A DNA stretch of 22,346 bases from Bacteroidales bacterium UBA6267 (GCA_002440745.1 DJVB01000041.1:1-22346); one strand, 5' to 3'; shown: positions 1 to 8,792, counted from the first letter of the stretch. Numbers and translations: made by a program. Notes: generated by a model not told the origin, from the letters alone.

Positions 1-1
1 T

Positions 2-43
2 AAATTTGGTAAGGTTGTGAAATTTATGTATAACAAGTTTTAA
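2..43 (+). CDS. 3' end of an unidentified upstream gene (partial)
   Basis: The frame starting at base 2 reads KFGKVVKFMYNKF and then a stop, six bases before the ATG at 49. The same tail is present at 205-246 in the second repeat copy. Its basic, hydrophobic character and its placement directly before an operon gene suggest the C-terminus of a preceding polysaccharide gene. Too little is present to name it. It is partial at the window edge. Confidence 0.35.
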   Translation, partial: KFGKVVKFMYNKF

Positions 44-48
44 AATTT

Positions 49-246
49 ATGACGGATTTTTTATATAGTATCGAATTAAAAGACTTTTCGACTTTTAAGA
101 TCGAATCCAACGATTATTCGCAAAAGATTATCCTTTCAGATGATAGGGAGATAATATATTTTTTTTGTGATTCCATAATTGATCCATTAATGATGGGGAA
201 AATTAAATTTGGTAAGGTTGTGAAATTTATGTATAACAAGTTTTAA
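49..246 (+). pseudogene. Truncated duplicate of the asparagine-synthase-like N-terminus
   Basis: This 65-codon frame is identical to the complete gene starting at 252 for its first ~55 residues. It then runs across the duplication junction into the tail of the upstream frame (KVVKFMYNKF). It lacks the whole synthetase domain, so it cannot be an active enzyme. It exists only because of the 203-bp tandem duplication; if that is an assembly artefact, this gene is not real. Confidence 0.6.
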
Positions 247-251
247 AATTT

Positions 252-1937
252 ATGACGGATTTTTTATATAGTATCGAATTAAAAGACTTTTCGACTTTTA
301 AGATCGAATCCAACGATTATTCGCAAAAGATTATCCTTTCAGATGATAGGGAGATAATATATTTTTTTTGTGATTCCATAATTGATCCATTAATGATGGG
401 GAAAATTAAATTTGGTGAGATTTCTCAATGGATTGTGGATAATATCAAAGGTCATTTCTATTTTATAGCTAAAGTTAATGAAAATCTTTTAATAGGTAAT
501 TCACAGTTTGCAATCTTACCATTATATTACGCTTTTAATAATGGGGTGTTTCTGATTTCTAATAAAACAAACCTTATTGCCGAGAAACTTAAGAGTAAAA
601 CATTAAATAACAGATTTATTCTCGAAAATGTTTTATTCAACTATCAACTTTTTAATGAAACAGCATATAAAGAAATCAAATTATTGCCTTCTAATAGTTA
701 TATAAAGGTTGAAAATAATAATTTTTCAATAAATCCTCTAAAACCTATTGAAGACTACTTTTTATCACAGCCAAAGCCATGGAAAGAATCAGTGGATTCC
801 ATATCAGATTATTTCATTGAGAAGTCAAAAATATATTTTCCTAACGAGGAATTTGCAGCATCCCTCACTGGAGGTTTCGATGGAAGGACATTGGTTGCTT
901 TAGGTAAGTTTCATAAAAATCATTTTTCGACATACTCCTTTGGGTCAAGAGATTCTTCTGACTTCAAAATTGCAAAATCTTTGTCATCTGCTCTGAAAAT
1001 AGATTTTATCCCATTTTATTTAGATGAAAATTATTACAAAAAAAGCTTGGAACTTGGTTTAGAATTTATTTCAAATTCTGAAGGTAATGCTGGCTTTGCT
1101 AGGGCTCATTACTTATTTGCTACTAAAGCATTAAGTGACAGATATAAATATATAATTACCGGAAATTTCGGAAGCGAGATTTTCAGAGCAGCTCATATTG
1201 CTGGTATCGTTATAAGCCCAAATCTGTATAACATTTTTACATCAAAAAACGTAGAGGAAGCCATTTTAAAAATTAAAAGTTCTTCATCATATAAGTATCT
1301 AAATCCCCAACAATTTGATAATGAATGGGAAGATTTAAAATCCGATTTAGCAAGCCTTCCTATATTTGATGAAAAATATTCCCACTTGGATTTAAATCAA
1401 AAATTTTACAAATTTGTTTTTGAAGAAATTCTAAGAAAATATTTTGGTCCTGAGCTAGTCAATCAGTACAATTACATCACCAACCGAACGCCATTTTTAG
1501 ATTTCGACTTTCTTAAAGAAATATTAAAGACTGAATTATCCGGGGTATATTCCGACTTTTTTACAAACAATCCTTTAAAAAGATTTAAAGGGCAGGTTGT
1601 ATATGGTCATATCCTTAAAAAAACAAACAACATATTATTTACTGAATATACAGATAAAGGGTATAGACCAGCTGATTTACTTAGTTTTTGGGGAAAATTG
1701 AATATCACAAAGTCCTTCATAAAAAAAAGGGTACAAATAAATAATAAATCCTTTGACCCCTATGGTGTTCAAACGGCATTTATACAAAATTTGGATTTCT
1801 GGAACAATTTAAGAGATGATACGAATTTGATTAATATGGATTTCGTTAAATCAAAAATGGATGAAAAACATTTATCTGATAGCCTTGGAATAGTATTATC
1901 TCAATTATGGTATATAAATCAATTAAATAGGAAATGA
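252..1937 (+). CDS. Asparagine synthase-like (PP-loop) enzyme without the glutaminase cysteine
   Basis: This 561-residue protein has the two-domain layout of class II asparagine synthetases. A degenerate N-terminal glutamine-amidotransferase-like domain (about 1-160) precedes an AMP-forming synthetase domain. Visible synthetase motifs are the PP-loop variant LTGGFDGRT (205-213; the usual form is SGGxDS), GNFGSEIFR (304-312) and TPFLD (413-417). Residue 2 is Thr, whereas an active glutaminase needs Cys there, so the enzyme probably uses ammonia or another amine nucleophile, as β-lactam-synthetase-type members do. Homologues in O-antigen clusters (for example WbpS) amidate uronic acids. The gene overlaps the next by ATGA, which suggests translational coupling. 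I infer a role in amide formation on a sugar acid; the substrate is unknown. The family is secure, the reaction is not. Confidence 0.85.
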   Translation: MTDFLYSIELKDFSTFKIESNDYSQKIILSDDREIIYFFCDSIIDPLMMGKIKFGEISQWIVDNIKGHFYFIAKVNENLLIGNSQFAILPLYYAFNNGVFLISNKTNLIAEKLKSKTLNNRFILENVLFNYQLFNETAYKEIKLLPSNSYIKVENNNFSINPLKPIEDYFLSQPKPWKESVDSISDYFIEKSKIYFPNEEFAASLTGGFDGRTLVALGKFHKNHFSTYSFGSRDSSDFKIAKSLSSALKIDFIPFYLDENYYKKSLELGLEFISNSEGNAGFARAHYLFATKALSDRYKYIITGNFGSEIFRAAHIAGIVISPNLYNIFTSKNVEEAILKIKSSSSYKYLNPQQFDNEWEDLKSDLASLPIFDEKYSHLDLNQKFYKFVFEEILRKYFGPELVNQYNYITNRTPFLDFDFLKEILKTELSGVYSDFFTNNPLKRFKGQVVYGHILKKTNNILFTEYTDKGYRPADLLSFWGKLNITKSFIKKRVQINNKSFDPYGVQTAFIQNLDFWNNLRDDTNLINMDFVKSKMDEKHLSDSLGIVLSQLWYINQLNRK

Positions 1938-2980
1938 TAAAAGCAGCCATATTAAAAAACGAGGATCCTTACGACCATGAACCATGGGTTATTGCCTGTG
2001 AAGAAAAGAAAGATTCTCTTACTTATAAAATCATTGATTTATCAGCGGAGGACTGGTTTGAAAAAATAGAATCATATAAGCCTGACATTTTATTAACCAA
2101 ACCCACCGGCAAAACTTCATTATTTAGGGAACAATATATGGAGCGTTTTGGAATATTAAACGAGAAATTACAGTTACCTTCAATTCCAAGCTTTAAAGAA
2201 GCATTAATATACGAAAACAAAAGATATTTCTCATACTGGCTAAAGGCTAATAATATTCCGCATCCCAAAACCTGGGTTTTTTATTCAAAGAAAGAAGCGT
2301 TTGAATTTGCAGAAAAAACAAAATATCCAATTGTTAGTAAAATCAATATAGGCGCTTCAGGTAATGGGGTTTTAATTCTTAAAGAGAAAAAACATCTAAT
2401 AGCCTATATTGAAAAAGCTTTCTCTGTAGGAGTAAGTTCATTTGCAGGTCCAAAATTATCGAAAGGAAAAATTCTAAAGAGAATTTGGGATAAAGTTACA
2501 AACCCACAACAATTGAAAAACAGATTGAAATCTTATAGGGATATATCAAATGATAAACAAATAGGTTTTGTTATATTCCAAGAATATATTGAGCATAATT
2601 TTGAATGGCGTGCTGTGCGCATCGGGGATTCTTTTTTTGCACATAAAAAATTAAAGCTTGGCGAAAAAGCGAGTGGAAGTTTGATTAAAGGCTATGAAAA
2701 TCCACCTATAAAAATATTCGATTTTGTCGAAAGCATTACAAGCCCCTTCAATTTCACTTCTATGGCTGTTGATTTTTTTGAATCATCAAAAGGTGAATTT
2801 CTTGTAAACGAAATGCAATGTATTTTCGGACAATCAGATTCATACCAAATGCTTGTTGATGGTAAAATGGGGCGTTATCGAAAAATCAAAAACGAATGGG
2901 TTTTCGAGGAAGGTGATTTCGCTAAAAATCAATGCTACGATTTAAGATTAGATTATTTATTAAAAGTTTTAAATCGATGA
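1934..2980 (+). CDS. ATP-grasp family ligase
   Basis: This 348-residue protein has a RimK-like ATP-grasp layout. A pre-ATP-grasp N-terminal domain (about 1-95) is followed by a nucleotide-binding segment with a glycine-rich loop (YPIVSKINIGASGNG, 131-145), the adenine-binding region around FQEYIE (215-220), and the Mg-binding strands AVDFFES (278-284) and VNEMQ (291-295). ATP-grasp enzymes join a carboxylate to an amine or thiol through an acyl phosphate. Within a polysaccharide operon a likely role is attaching an amino acid to, or amidating, a sugar acid, but the substrate cannot be read from sequence. The start ATG at 1934 overlaps the preceding stop and its own stop overlaps the next ATG. 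The fold assignment is confident, the product is inferred. Confidence 0.85.
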   Translation: MIKAAILKNEDPYDHEPWVIACEEKKDSLTYKIIDLSAEDWFEKIESYKPDILLTKPTGKTSLFREQYMERFGILNEKLQLPSIPSFKEALIYENKRYFSYWLKANNIPHPKTWVFYSKKEAFEFAEKTKYPIVSKINIGASGNGVLILKEKKHLIAYIEKAFSVGVSSFAGPKLSKGKILKRIWDKVTNPQQLKNRLKSYRDISNDKQIGFVIFQEYIEHNFEWRAVRIGDSFFAHKKLKLGEKASGSLIKGYENPPIKIFDFVESITSPFNFTSMAVDFFESSKGEFLVNEMQCIFGQSDSYQMLVDGKMGRYRKIKNEWVFEEGDFAKNQCYDLRLDYLLKVLNR

Positions 2981-3993
2981 AAGTACTTGTTACAGGTGTT
3001 TTAGGTTTTATTGGTTTTCATTTAGCAAAGAAACTAATTGACAATGGATATAATGTTGTTGGAATAGACAATATTAATGGTTATTATAATGTTAAACAGA
3101 AGTATGATAAATTACCCATACTCGGTATTAACGAAGAGACTATATGGTCAAATAACAAAATTGGAAGTTCATTATTTCCAAATTTTTTCTTTGTTAAAAC
3201 AGATATAACCGATCGGTATCATATTGAAAAACTATTTGAATTTGAACAGTTTGATGTGGTAATAAATCTTGCAGCTCAAGCAGGGGTACAATACAGCATA
3301 CAAAATCCCCATTCTTATATTGAGAATAATATTACCGGCTTTATTAATTTATTGGATGCTGCGAAAACAAATAGGGTTAAACACTTTATCTATGCCTCGA
3401 GTTCATCTGTCTATGGAAACAGAGATGACGTTCCCTTTTATGAATCTGATAGTGTTGATAATCCAATCAGCCTATATGCTGCTTCGAAAAAGGCAAATGA
3501 ACTTATTGCTCATACGTATTCTCATCTATATAAATTAAAGACTACTGGATTACGTTTTTTTACTGTTTATGGCCCTTGGGGAAGACCGGACATGGCTCCT
3601 TTTATTTTTACTAAGAACATCATGGAAGGAAAAAACATAACAGTTTTTAATGAAGGGAATCTAGATAGGGATTTTACATATATCGATGATATTATTGAGG
3701 GAATTTTTAATGTGATTATCAAAAAACCAACCATAGAGTACAATTATAATATATATAATATTGGAAACTCATCTCCAATAAATCTTAACTCTTTTATTCA
3801 AACAATTGAAAGAATTATTGGAAAGCAAGCAAATATTGAATACAGACCATTAAGAGATGGTGATGTTTACAGAACTTACGCATCTTCAGAAAAGCTTTTC
3901 TATGATTTTGGGTATAAACCAAAAATTGGTATTGAAGAGGGTTTAAAAGCTTTTATTGATTGGTTTATTAAATATCATACTATTAAAGAATGA
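2977..3993 (+). CDS. NAD-dependent epimerase, UDP-glucuronate 4-epimerase type
   Basis: This 338-residue extended short-chain dehydrogenase/epimerase has the NAD-binding motif TGVLGFIG at 6-13. It also has the NLAAQAG strand, the SSSSVYG segment (141-147) and the catalytic YAASK (167-171). The stretch LRFFTVYGPWGRPDMAPF and the later RDFTYIDD are typical of UDP-glucuronate/UDP-galacturonate 4-epimerases of the CapI/GAE group. It would interconvert UDP-GlcA and UDP-GalA, giving a uronic acid precursor in the cytoplasm. I chose the ATG at 2977, not an in-frame start at 2932, because the Rossmann motif should begin near the N-terminus and because 2977 gives the same ATGA overlap seen at other junctions of this operon. 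Related SDR specificities (UDP-Glc or UDP-GlcNAc 4-epimerase) remain possible. Confidence 0.88.
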   Translation: MKVLVTGVLGFIGFHLAKKLIDNGYNVVGIDNINGYYNVKQKYDKLPILGINEETIWSNNKIGSSLFPNFFFVKTDITDRYHIEKLFEFEQFDVVINLAAQAGVQYSIQNPHSYIENNITGFINLLDAAKTNRVKHFIYASSSSVYGNRDDVPFYESDSVDNPISLYAASKKANELIAHTYSHLYKLKTTGLRFFTVYGPWGRPDMAPFIFTKNIMEGKNITVFNEGNLDRDFTYIDDIIEGIFNVIIKKPTIEYNYNIYNIGNSSPINLNSFIQTIERIIGKQANIEYRPLRDGDVYRTYASSEKLFYDFGYKPKIGIEEGLKAFIDWFIKYHTIKE

Positions 3994-4955
3994 AAGTGTT
4001 ATTTGTATCTAGTGGTAATTCTTCGAAGTTTGAGATTGCTCCATTTATCAAAGCACAAGGCGAAGATTTAAGAGAATTAGGACTTGAAGTTGATTTTTTC
4101 CCAATAAAAGGTAAAGGAATAAGGGGGTATTTAAAGAATATAAAGCCTCTCAGAAAAAAAATAAAAAAGGGAAATTATGACATAATTCATGCACATTTTG
4201 TTTTATCAGCTTGGGTTGCACTGCTAACATTCACAGGAAGAAAAATTGTCGCATCCTTTATGGGGTCTGATACTTATGGGGATGTAGATTTACAAGGGAA
4301 AAGAATCAAATCTAGTTATATAAATATTATTTTGGCGAAACTTATTCAACCATTTGTATCCAAAATAATTGTTAAATCAAAAAATCTCGAGGATTATATA
4401 TATCAGAAGTCAAAGTGTATTATTTTACCAAATGGAGTTAATCTTGAAAAGTTTAAAATATATAAGCGTGATGAAGTTAGAACTGAACTTGGGCTTAATT
4501 TAAACAAGAAATATATTCTTTTTTTAGGAGATAAAAGCAATCCAAGAAAAAATTTTAAATTATTAAAGGATGCTTATGATTTAATTAGAAAAGAAAATGA
4601 AAGCATTGAACTATTAACACCATTCCCAGTTACTCATGAAATGGTTGTTAAGTATATGAATGCTGCCGATGTTCTTGCGTTTACCTCCTTTCTTGAGGGA
4701 TCCCCTAATGTTGTTAAGGAGGCAATGGCTTGCAATTTGCCGGTTGTTACTGTTGATGTCGGTGATACAAGATGGCTAGTTGAGAAAAGCACTATTGATG
4801 TAATATCAACAAAACAACCAACACAATTTGCAGATGATTTATTAAGCGTTTTACGTATAAACTGTAGAAGCGAAGGTAGAAATATATTAATAAAGTTAGG
4901 TCTTGAATCAAAATTTGCATCAAATAAATTAATCGAAATCTATAAGTCAATATAA
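3990..4955 (+). CDS. Glycosyltransferase, GT4 family
   Basis: This 321-residue GT-B-fold protein resembles GT4 enzymes. The N-terminal Rossmann half carries DIIHAHFVLSAW (64-75) and FMGSDTYGD. The C-terminal half has NPRKN (184-188) and the donor-binding EX7E motif with its conserved surroundings (EGSPNVVKE, 236-244, then AMACNLPVV). It would transfer a sugar from an activated nucleotide donor to a lipid-linked acceptor at the inner membrane. At 321 residues it is slightly shorter than many GT4 enzymes (about 360-400), but both domains are present. It overlaps the preceding gene by ATGA and touches the next through TAATG. Donor and acceptor are unknown. Confidence 0.88.
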   Translation: MKVLFVSSGNSSKFEIAPFIKAQGEDLRELGLEVDFFPIKGKGIRGYLKNIKPLRKKIKKGNYDIIHAHFVLSAWVALLTFTGRKIVASFMGSDTYGDVDLQGKRIKSSYINIILAKLIQPFVSKIIVKSKNLEDYIYQKSKCIILPNGVNLEKFKIYKRDEVRTELGLNLNKKYILFLGDKSNPRKNFKLLKDAYDLIRKENESIELLTPFPVTHEMVVKYMNAADVLAFTSFLEGSPNVVKEAMACNLPVVTVDVGDTRWLVEKSTIDVISTKQPTQFADDLLSVLRINCRSEGRNILIKLGLESKFASNKLIEIYKSI

Positions 4956-5950
4956 TGAAGATTCTTAAAAACGAGGAGATTAATGATAAAAGGTGGATTA
5001 AATTATATAATGATTGTAGTTTTTCCTCGCCCTTTCAAACCCCCACTTTTTTCAACTTTTTCCACTCATTGGATGATTTTTCAGCCGATGTTTTTGCAGT
5101 GGAAGAAGGTGAAGAATTGACCTCTTTAGTTGTTGTAACCATACAAAAGGAAAAGGGAATAAAAGGCTTTTTCTCTCGAAGGGGAATTGTCTATGGCGGA
5201 CTCTTAATAGCGAATAAATCAAAGGAATCCATAAAGTACCTCCTAAAGTCAGTTATTAAGTATTATTCAGGTAAACTGATATATCTTGAATTTCGTAACT
5301 ATTTTGATTACACCTCTGTGCACGACTCGATTTTAGCTTCCGGTTTTGAATTCATACCTTGGTTAAATTTTCATCTTGATATAGCTGCTCCCGAACTAAT
5401 GCTCAAAAATATGAGCAGTTCACGAGCAAGACAAATCAAGAAAGTAATCAAGTCAGGGGTCAAATGGCAAGAGGCTCAATCTGAAAAAGAGGTCAATTCG
5501 TTTTATGAAATATTGGAAGATTTATATGTCAATAAAATTAAGAAACCCCTATTTCCCAAGCAGTTTTTTCTTGATTTCTACAGACAAAATATTGGAAAAT
5601 ACTTATTGATATACTTTGAAGAGAAAGTTATAGGAGGCATAATGTGTCCGATTTTGGAAGGCAAAGCTATTTATGAGTTTTATGTTTGTGGCCTAGATAC
5701 AGAATATAAAAACCAATATCCTTCAGTTATGGCTACCTGGGCAGCTATGGAGTATGCTTCAATTAATAACATCCCTTTATTTGACTTCATGGGAGCAGGA
5801 AGCCCTGCCGAAGAATATGGAGTCAGAGAGTTCAAATCCAGATTTGGAGGCAGGCAAGTGGAACATGGAAGGTATCTGAGGATAATAAATCCTCTGCTTT
5901 ATAAAATTGGAATAGTTGGACTTAAAGTATTATCAAAAATCAAAAGATGA
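4955..5950 (+). CDS. FemAB-like / GNAT-fold transferase
   Basis: This 331-residue protein resembles the double-GNAT FemAB-related proteins common in Bacteroidota exopolysaccharide loci. The best marker is the C-terminal segment with FDFMGAGSPAEEYGV followed by REFKSRFGG (about 270-293), matching the FDF…G..RFKxxFGG pattern of that family. The N-terminus (PFQTPTFFNFF) also resembles such proteins. FemAB proteins move amino acids from aminoacyl-tRNA onto cell-wall precursors; many homologues in glycan clusters probably acylate or aminoacylate sugars. It overlaps the next gene by four bases. Together with the neighbouring ATP-grasp and PP-loop enzymes it suggests amino-acid or acyl decoration of the glycan, which is an inference. 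Confidence 0.75.
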   Translation: MKILKNEEINDKRWIKLYNDCSFSSPFQTPTFFNFFHSLDDFSADVFAVEEGEELTSLVVVTIQKEKGIKGFFSRRGIVYGGLLIANKSKESIKYLLKSVIKYYSGKLIYLEFRNYFDYTSVHDSILASGFEFIPWLNFHLDIAAPELMLKNMSSSRARQIKKVIKSGVKWQEAQSEKEVNSFYEILEDLYVNKIKKPLFPKQFFLDFYRQNIGKYLLIYFEEKVIGGIMCPILEGKAIYEFYVCGLDTEYKNQYPSVMATWAAMEYASINNIPLFDFMGAGSPAEEYGVREFKSRFGGRQVEHGRYLRIINPLLYKIGIVGLKVLSKIKR

Positions 5951-7017
5951 GAGTATTAATTGATGTAGGCCATCCGGCACATGTGCACTATTACAAAAAT
6001 TTAGCCTTTAAATTAAAAGAGCAAGGTCATTTTGTACTCTTTACTTGTCGAGATAAAGATGTGGCTTTAGATTTATTAGCTCAGTACAGCTTAAAACATA
6101 TAGTTATTGGAAAACCTTTCAAAGGAGTAATAAAAAAAATCATAGGAGTATTTATATTTGATGTTAAACTTTTTTATCTGATAAGAAAGTATAAAATAGA
6201 AGTTGTATTCAGCGCGGGTTCATTCTATGCAGCTCATGCAGCCTTTTTAAATTTTATTCCACATTTTACCCTTGAGGATAGTGAGAATTTTGAACAAATA
6301 AGGTTATATAGGCCTTTTTCGAAATTGATTATAACGCCTAAATACATTGTAAACCTTGGAAAGAAACAATTAAAAGTTAACGGTTTTCTACAAAATAGTT
6401 ATTTGAAAGACAATTACTTCAATCCTGATGAAAAAATTTTGGATAGGTATAATTTTCAAAAGAATAAACCAACTTTGTTGTTCAGATTCGTTGCTCATAA
6501 TGCCACACATGATATTGGTTTAGAGAAGCTTTCTGTTGTTGGAAAAACAGAACTTATTAAAAAGTATGAAAATAAAGCTAATATTATAATATCTTCAGAA
6601 ACACCTCTTCCTCAGGATTTATCGAAGTACAAGATAAAATTTCAAGCTAGTGAGATGCATTCAGTTATTTATAAGATTGATTTGTTAATTGCAGAAAGTG
6701 GAGCAATGACAAATGAATCTGCTTTTTTAGGTACACCAAATATAGTAATTGTTGATAAAGACTTAAATGTTCATAAAGAATATGAAAGACTAGGATTGAA
6801 GTATCATATTAAAAAATATGGCTCCGATTTAGAATCGAAGATTGATGAAATCCTGTCAAATTACAAAGAAGTAAAAATCAATATGAGAGAAAGAAGTAGA
6901 AACTTCCAATCTAATAGCATAGATTTGACAGAGTTTCTCATGTGGATTGCTTTAAATCATAAAGAAAAAGACTTTAAGAATAAATTAATAAATAATTTTC
7001 AACCCCATGTTCAATAG
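5947..7017 (+). CDS. DUF354 family GT-B-like protein
   Basis: The 356-residue product begins with MRVLIDVGHPAHVHYYKN, the hallmark N-terminus of DUF354 proteins. These have a GT-B-like fold related to UDP-GlcNAc 2-epimerases and MurG-type transferases. Near residues 250-270 is a second typical block (ESGAMTNESAFLGTPNIVI), matching the donor-sugar-binding region of that fold. No member's reaction can be inferred from these motifs alone. In surface-glycan loci such genes usually sit among glycosyltransferases, as here, so a transferase or epimerase-like role is likely. It starts four bases inside the preceding gene and overlaps the next one by eleven bases. Confidence 0.8.
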   Translation: MRVLIDVGHPAHVHYYKNLAFKLKEQGHFVLFTCRDKDVALDLLAQYSLKHIVIGKPFKGVIKKIIGVFIFDVKLFYLIRKYKIEVVFSAGSFYAAHAAFLNFIPHFTLEDSENFEQIRLYRPFSKLIITPKYIVNLGKKQLKVNGFLQNSYLKDNYFNPDEKILDRYNFQKNKPTLLFRFVAHNATHDIGLEKLSVVGKTELIKKYENKANIIISSETPLPQDLSKYKIKFQASEMHSVIYKIDLLIAESGAMTNESAFLGTPNIVIVDKDLNVHKEYERLGLKYHIKKYGSDLESKIDEILSNYKEVKINMRERSRNFQSNSIDLTEFLMWIALNHKEKDFKNKLINNFQPHVQ

Positions 7018-7633
7018 AATTTTAGTTCTTGCTCCACATACAGATGATGGAGAATTAGGTTGTGGAGGCACGATCAATAAGTTTATCAATTTGGGAAAAG
7101 ATGTTTTTTGCGCTGCTTTTTCAATTGCGGAAGATTCGGTACCTTCGGGATTTGCAAAAGACGCTTTGTTAGGTGAGTTTTCCAATGCCATGAGTACTCT
7201 TGGATTGAGAAAAGAAAATCAAATTGTTTATCGATACAGAGTTAGACATTTTCCTGCTTTTCGTCAAGAAATTCTAGAAGACATATTTCAATTAAAAAAG
7301 CAAATTGCACCTGATTTAGTCTTTGTGCCATCACTAAATGATATTCACCAAGATCATCAGGTTATTGCATCAGAAGGACTAAGGGTATTTAAAAAGTCAT
7401 CCATACTCGGGTATGAGCTGCCTTGGAATAATATAGTGTTTGAAACAAGAAGTTTTGTAAGTTTATCTAAGTCTAATATTGAGAAAAAAATAGAAGCTCT
7501 ACGTTGTTATAAAACACAAAGCCACCGCTCCTATTTAGATGATGCTTTTATATATGGTTTAGCAAAAACTAGAGGAACCCAGTTTGAGAGTGAATATGCT
7601 GAATCATTTGAAGTCATGAGGATACTAATATAA
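7007..7633 (+). CDS. PIG-L/LmbE family N-deacetylase
   Basis: This 208-residue protein shows the zinc-dependent PIG-L deacetylase motifs: PHTDDGE at 10-16 (consensus PHxDDxE, metal ligands and catalytic Asp) and HQDH at 114-117. It should remove an N-acetyl group from an amino sugar, either on a nucleotide-linked or lipid-linked precursor, and is presumably cytoplasmic because no signal peptide is visible. The length is typical of the compact family members. The start lies 11 bases inside the preceding gene, in a different frame. The freed amine could be the acceptor for the acyltransferases encoded next to it, which is an inference. Confidence 0.88.
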   Translation: MFNRILVLAPHTDDGELGCGGTINKFINLGKDVFCAAFSIAEDSVPSGFAKDALLGEFSNAMSTLGLRKENQIVYRYRVRHFPAFRQEILEDIFQLKKQIAPDLVFVPSLNDIHQDHQVIASEGLRVFKKSSILGYELPWNNIVFETRSFVSLSKSNIEKKIEALRCYKTQSHRSYLDDAFIYGLAKTRGTQFESEYAESFEVMRILI

Positions 7634-7637
7634 AGGC

Positions 7638-8069
7638 ATGAAAATAAATATCTTATCAAAGGAATTTGCTAAATCAAATATCTCCGATTTAATCAGAATT
7701 TCCAAGGAAATTCCTTTTGAATATTGGGAAAAGGAGCATTTTTTATTCGATCTGAGTAAGAAATGGGATTATAGTTTAGTTGCTGTAAATGAAATTACTC
7801 AAAAAGTACTTGGGTTTATTATTTGCAGTCAAAAAGAAGAATTTTCTATTCATATTCATAAATTTGCAGTAGAAAAAGAATCGCAATCAAAAAAAATCGG
7901 TTATATCTTACTTGAAAAGCTTGAAAAAGAGTGTTACAGCACTCAAATAAGAAAAATAACTTTAAAAGTTCATGTGTCCAATATAAGAGCAATTAACTTT
8001 TATTTAAAGAATGGTTTTGTTCAAAAGGAAACGAAAGAAGATTTATTAATCTTAAATAAGATTCTATGA
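7638..8069 (+). CDS. GNAT family N-acyltransferase
   Basis: This 143-residue protein is a single-domain GNAT. The β4 region reads FSIHIHKFAVEKESQSKKIGYILLEKLE, where the motif-A acetyl-CoA loop (normally Q/RxxGxG/A) appears as a degenerate QSKKIGY. The β5/α4 region LKVHVSNIRAINFYLKNGFV is strongly diagnostic (N…AINFYxKNGF). It would acylate an amine, most plausibly the sugar amine exposed by the PIG-L deacetylase encoded four bases upstream. Its stop overlaps the next start by four bases. The acyl donor and acceptor are unproven. Confidence 0.82.
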   Translation: MKINILSKEFAKSNISDLIRISKEIPFEYWEKEHFLFDLSKKWDYSLVAVNEITQKVLGFIICSQKEEFSIHIHKFAVEKESQSKKIGYILLEKLEKECYSTQIRKITLKVHVSNIRAINFYLKNGFVQKETKEDLLILNKIL

Positions 8070-8764
8070 TAGTTGCTATACATCAGCCAAATTTTTTTCC
8101 ATGGTTGGGCTTTTTTTACAAGATTTATTTATCAGATGTATTTGTGTTATTAGATGATGTACAGTTTACCAAGAATAGCTACATTAATCGAAGTAAAATA
8201 ATAGTGCAAGGGCAGGAGAAATGGCTGACTTGTCCGGTTATCACTTCTGGAGAGTTTGGCCAAAAAATCAATGAAGTTTCATATTTTAAACCACAAAAAT
8301 TGACATCAATAATTAAAGGCACAATTCAGGCAAATTATGGAAAGTCAAAATTTTATAAAGAATATGCACCTCAAATATATTCTGAGTTCAGATATGAATC
8401 TTTGAGTCTTGCTCAACAAAACAAAGTCTTGATAGAGAAAATTATTGAAATTCTCGGGATAAAAGTAGAAATTTTATGTTCCAGTGTCATGGATGATATA
8501 GAAGGTACGTCAACAAAGAGGCTTGTGTCTATTTGTAAGAGGTTATCAGCAGATACCTATATAGGCGGCTTTGGGTCAGTAAACTATCAGGAAGATGAAT
8601 TATTTTTAGATGAAAAAATACAATTTATTAGAAGTAATTTTAGTCATCCTGTTTATAACCAAAACACTACAAAGTTTATTACCGGATTATCTATTTTAGA
8701 TGCATTATTTTCAATAGGTTCTGAGGCAATTTTAGAATACTTCGATCAAATGTCAAATAAATAA
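8066..8764 (+). CDS. WbqC-like family protein
   Basis: This 232-residue protein starts with MIVAIHQPNFFPWLGFFYKI and continues with VFVLLDDVQFTKNSYINRSKI. This is the defining pattern of the WbqC-like family found in O-antigen and capsule loci. Members are predicted enzymes of glycan or sugar modification, sometimes placed beside aminotransferases or GNATs; the chemistry is not established to my knowledge. It is the last gene of the tightly overlapping block and is followed by a 28-base gap before the 2-epimerase gene. Confidence 0.85.
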   Translation: MIVAIHQPNFFPWLGFFYKIYLSDVFVLLDDVQFTKNSYINRSKIIVQGQEKWLTCPVITSGEFGQKINEVSYFKPQKLTSIIKGTIQANYGKSKFYKEYAPQIYSEFRYESLSLAQQNKVLIEKIIEILGIKVEILCSSVMDDIEGTSTKRLVSICKRLSADTYIGGFGSVNYQEDELFLDEKIQFIRSNFSHPVYNQNTTKFITGLSILDALFSIGSEAILEYFDQMSNK

Positions 8765-8792
8765 TTAATCCTTATAAATGAAATAATTTGCA

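Larger units (their letters stand above)
1..406. repeat. 203-bp exact direct tandem duplication
   Basis: Bases 1-203 are repeated without a mismatch at 204-406. The ten bases TAAATTTGGT occur at 1, 204 and 407, so the duplication has the structure expected of recombination or slippage between two 10-bp microhomologies. Each unit carries the end of an upstream reading frame (…VVKFMYNKF stop) and the first ~55 codons of the asparagine-synthase-like gene. The window begins exactly at the repeat boundary. This is suspicious: a contig end placed inside an assembly-graph repeat would look the same. Both a real duplication and an assembly artefact are possible. Confidence 0.9.

Noticed and set aside
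2932..2976. Earlier in-frame start for the epimerase
   Set aside because: It adds 15 residues before the Rossmann β-strand, lies in the preceding gene, and the ATG at 2977 keeps the ATGA coupling seen elsewhere.
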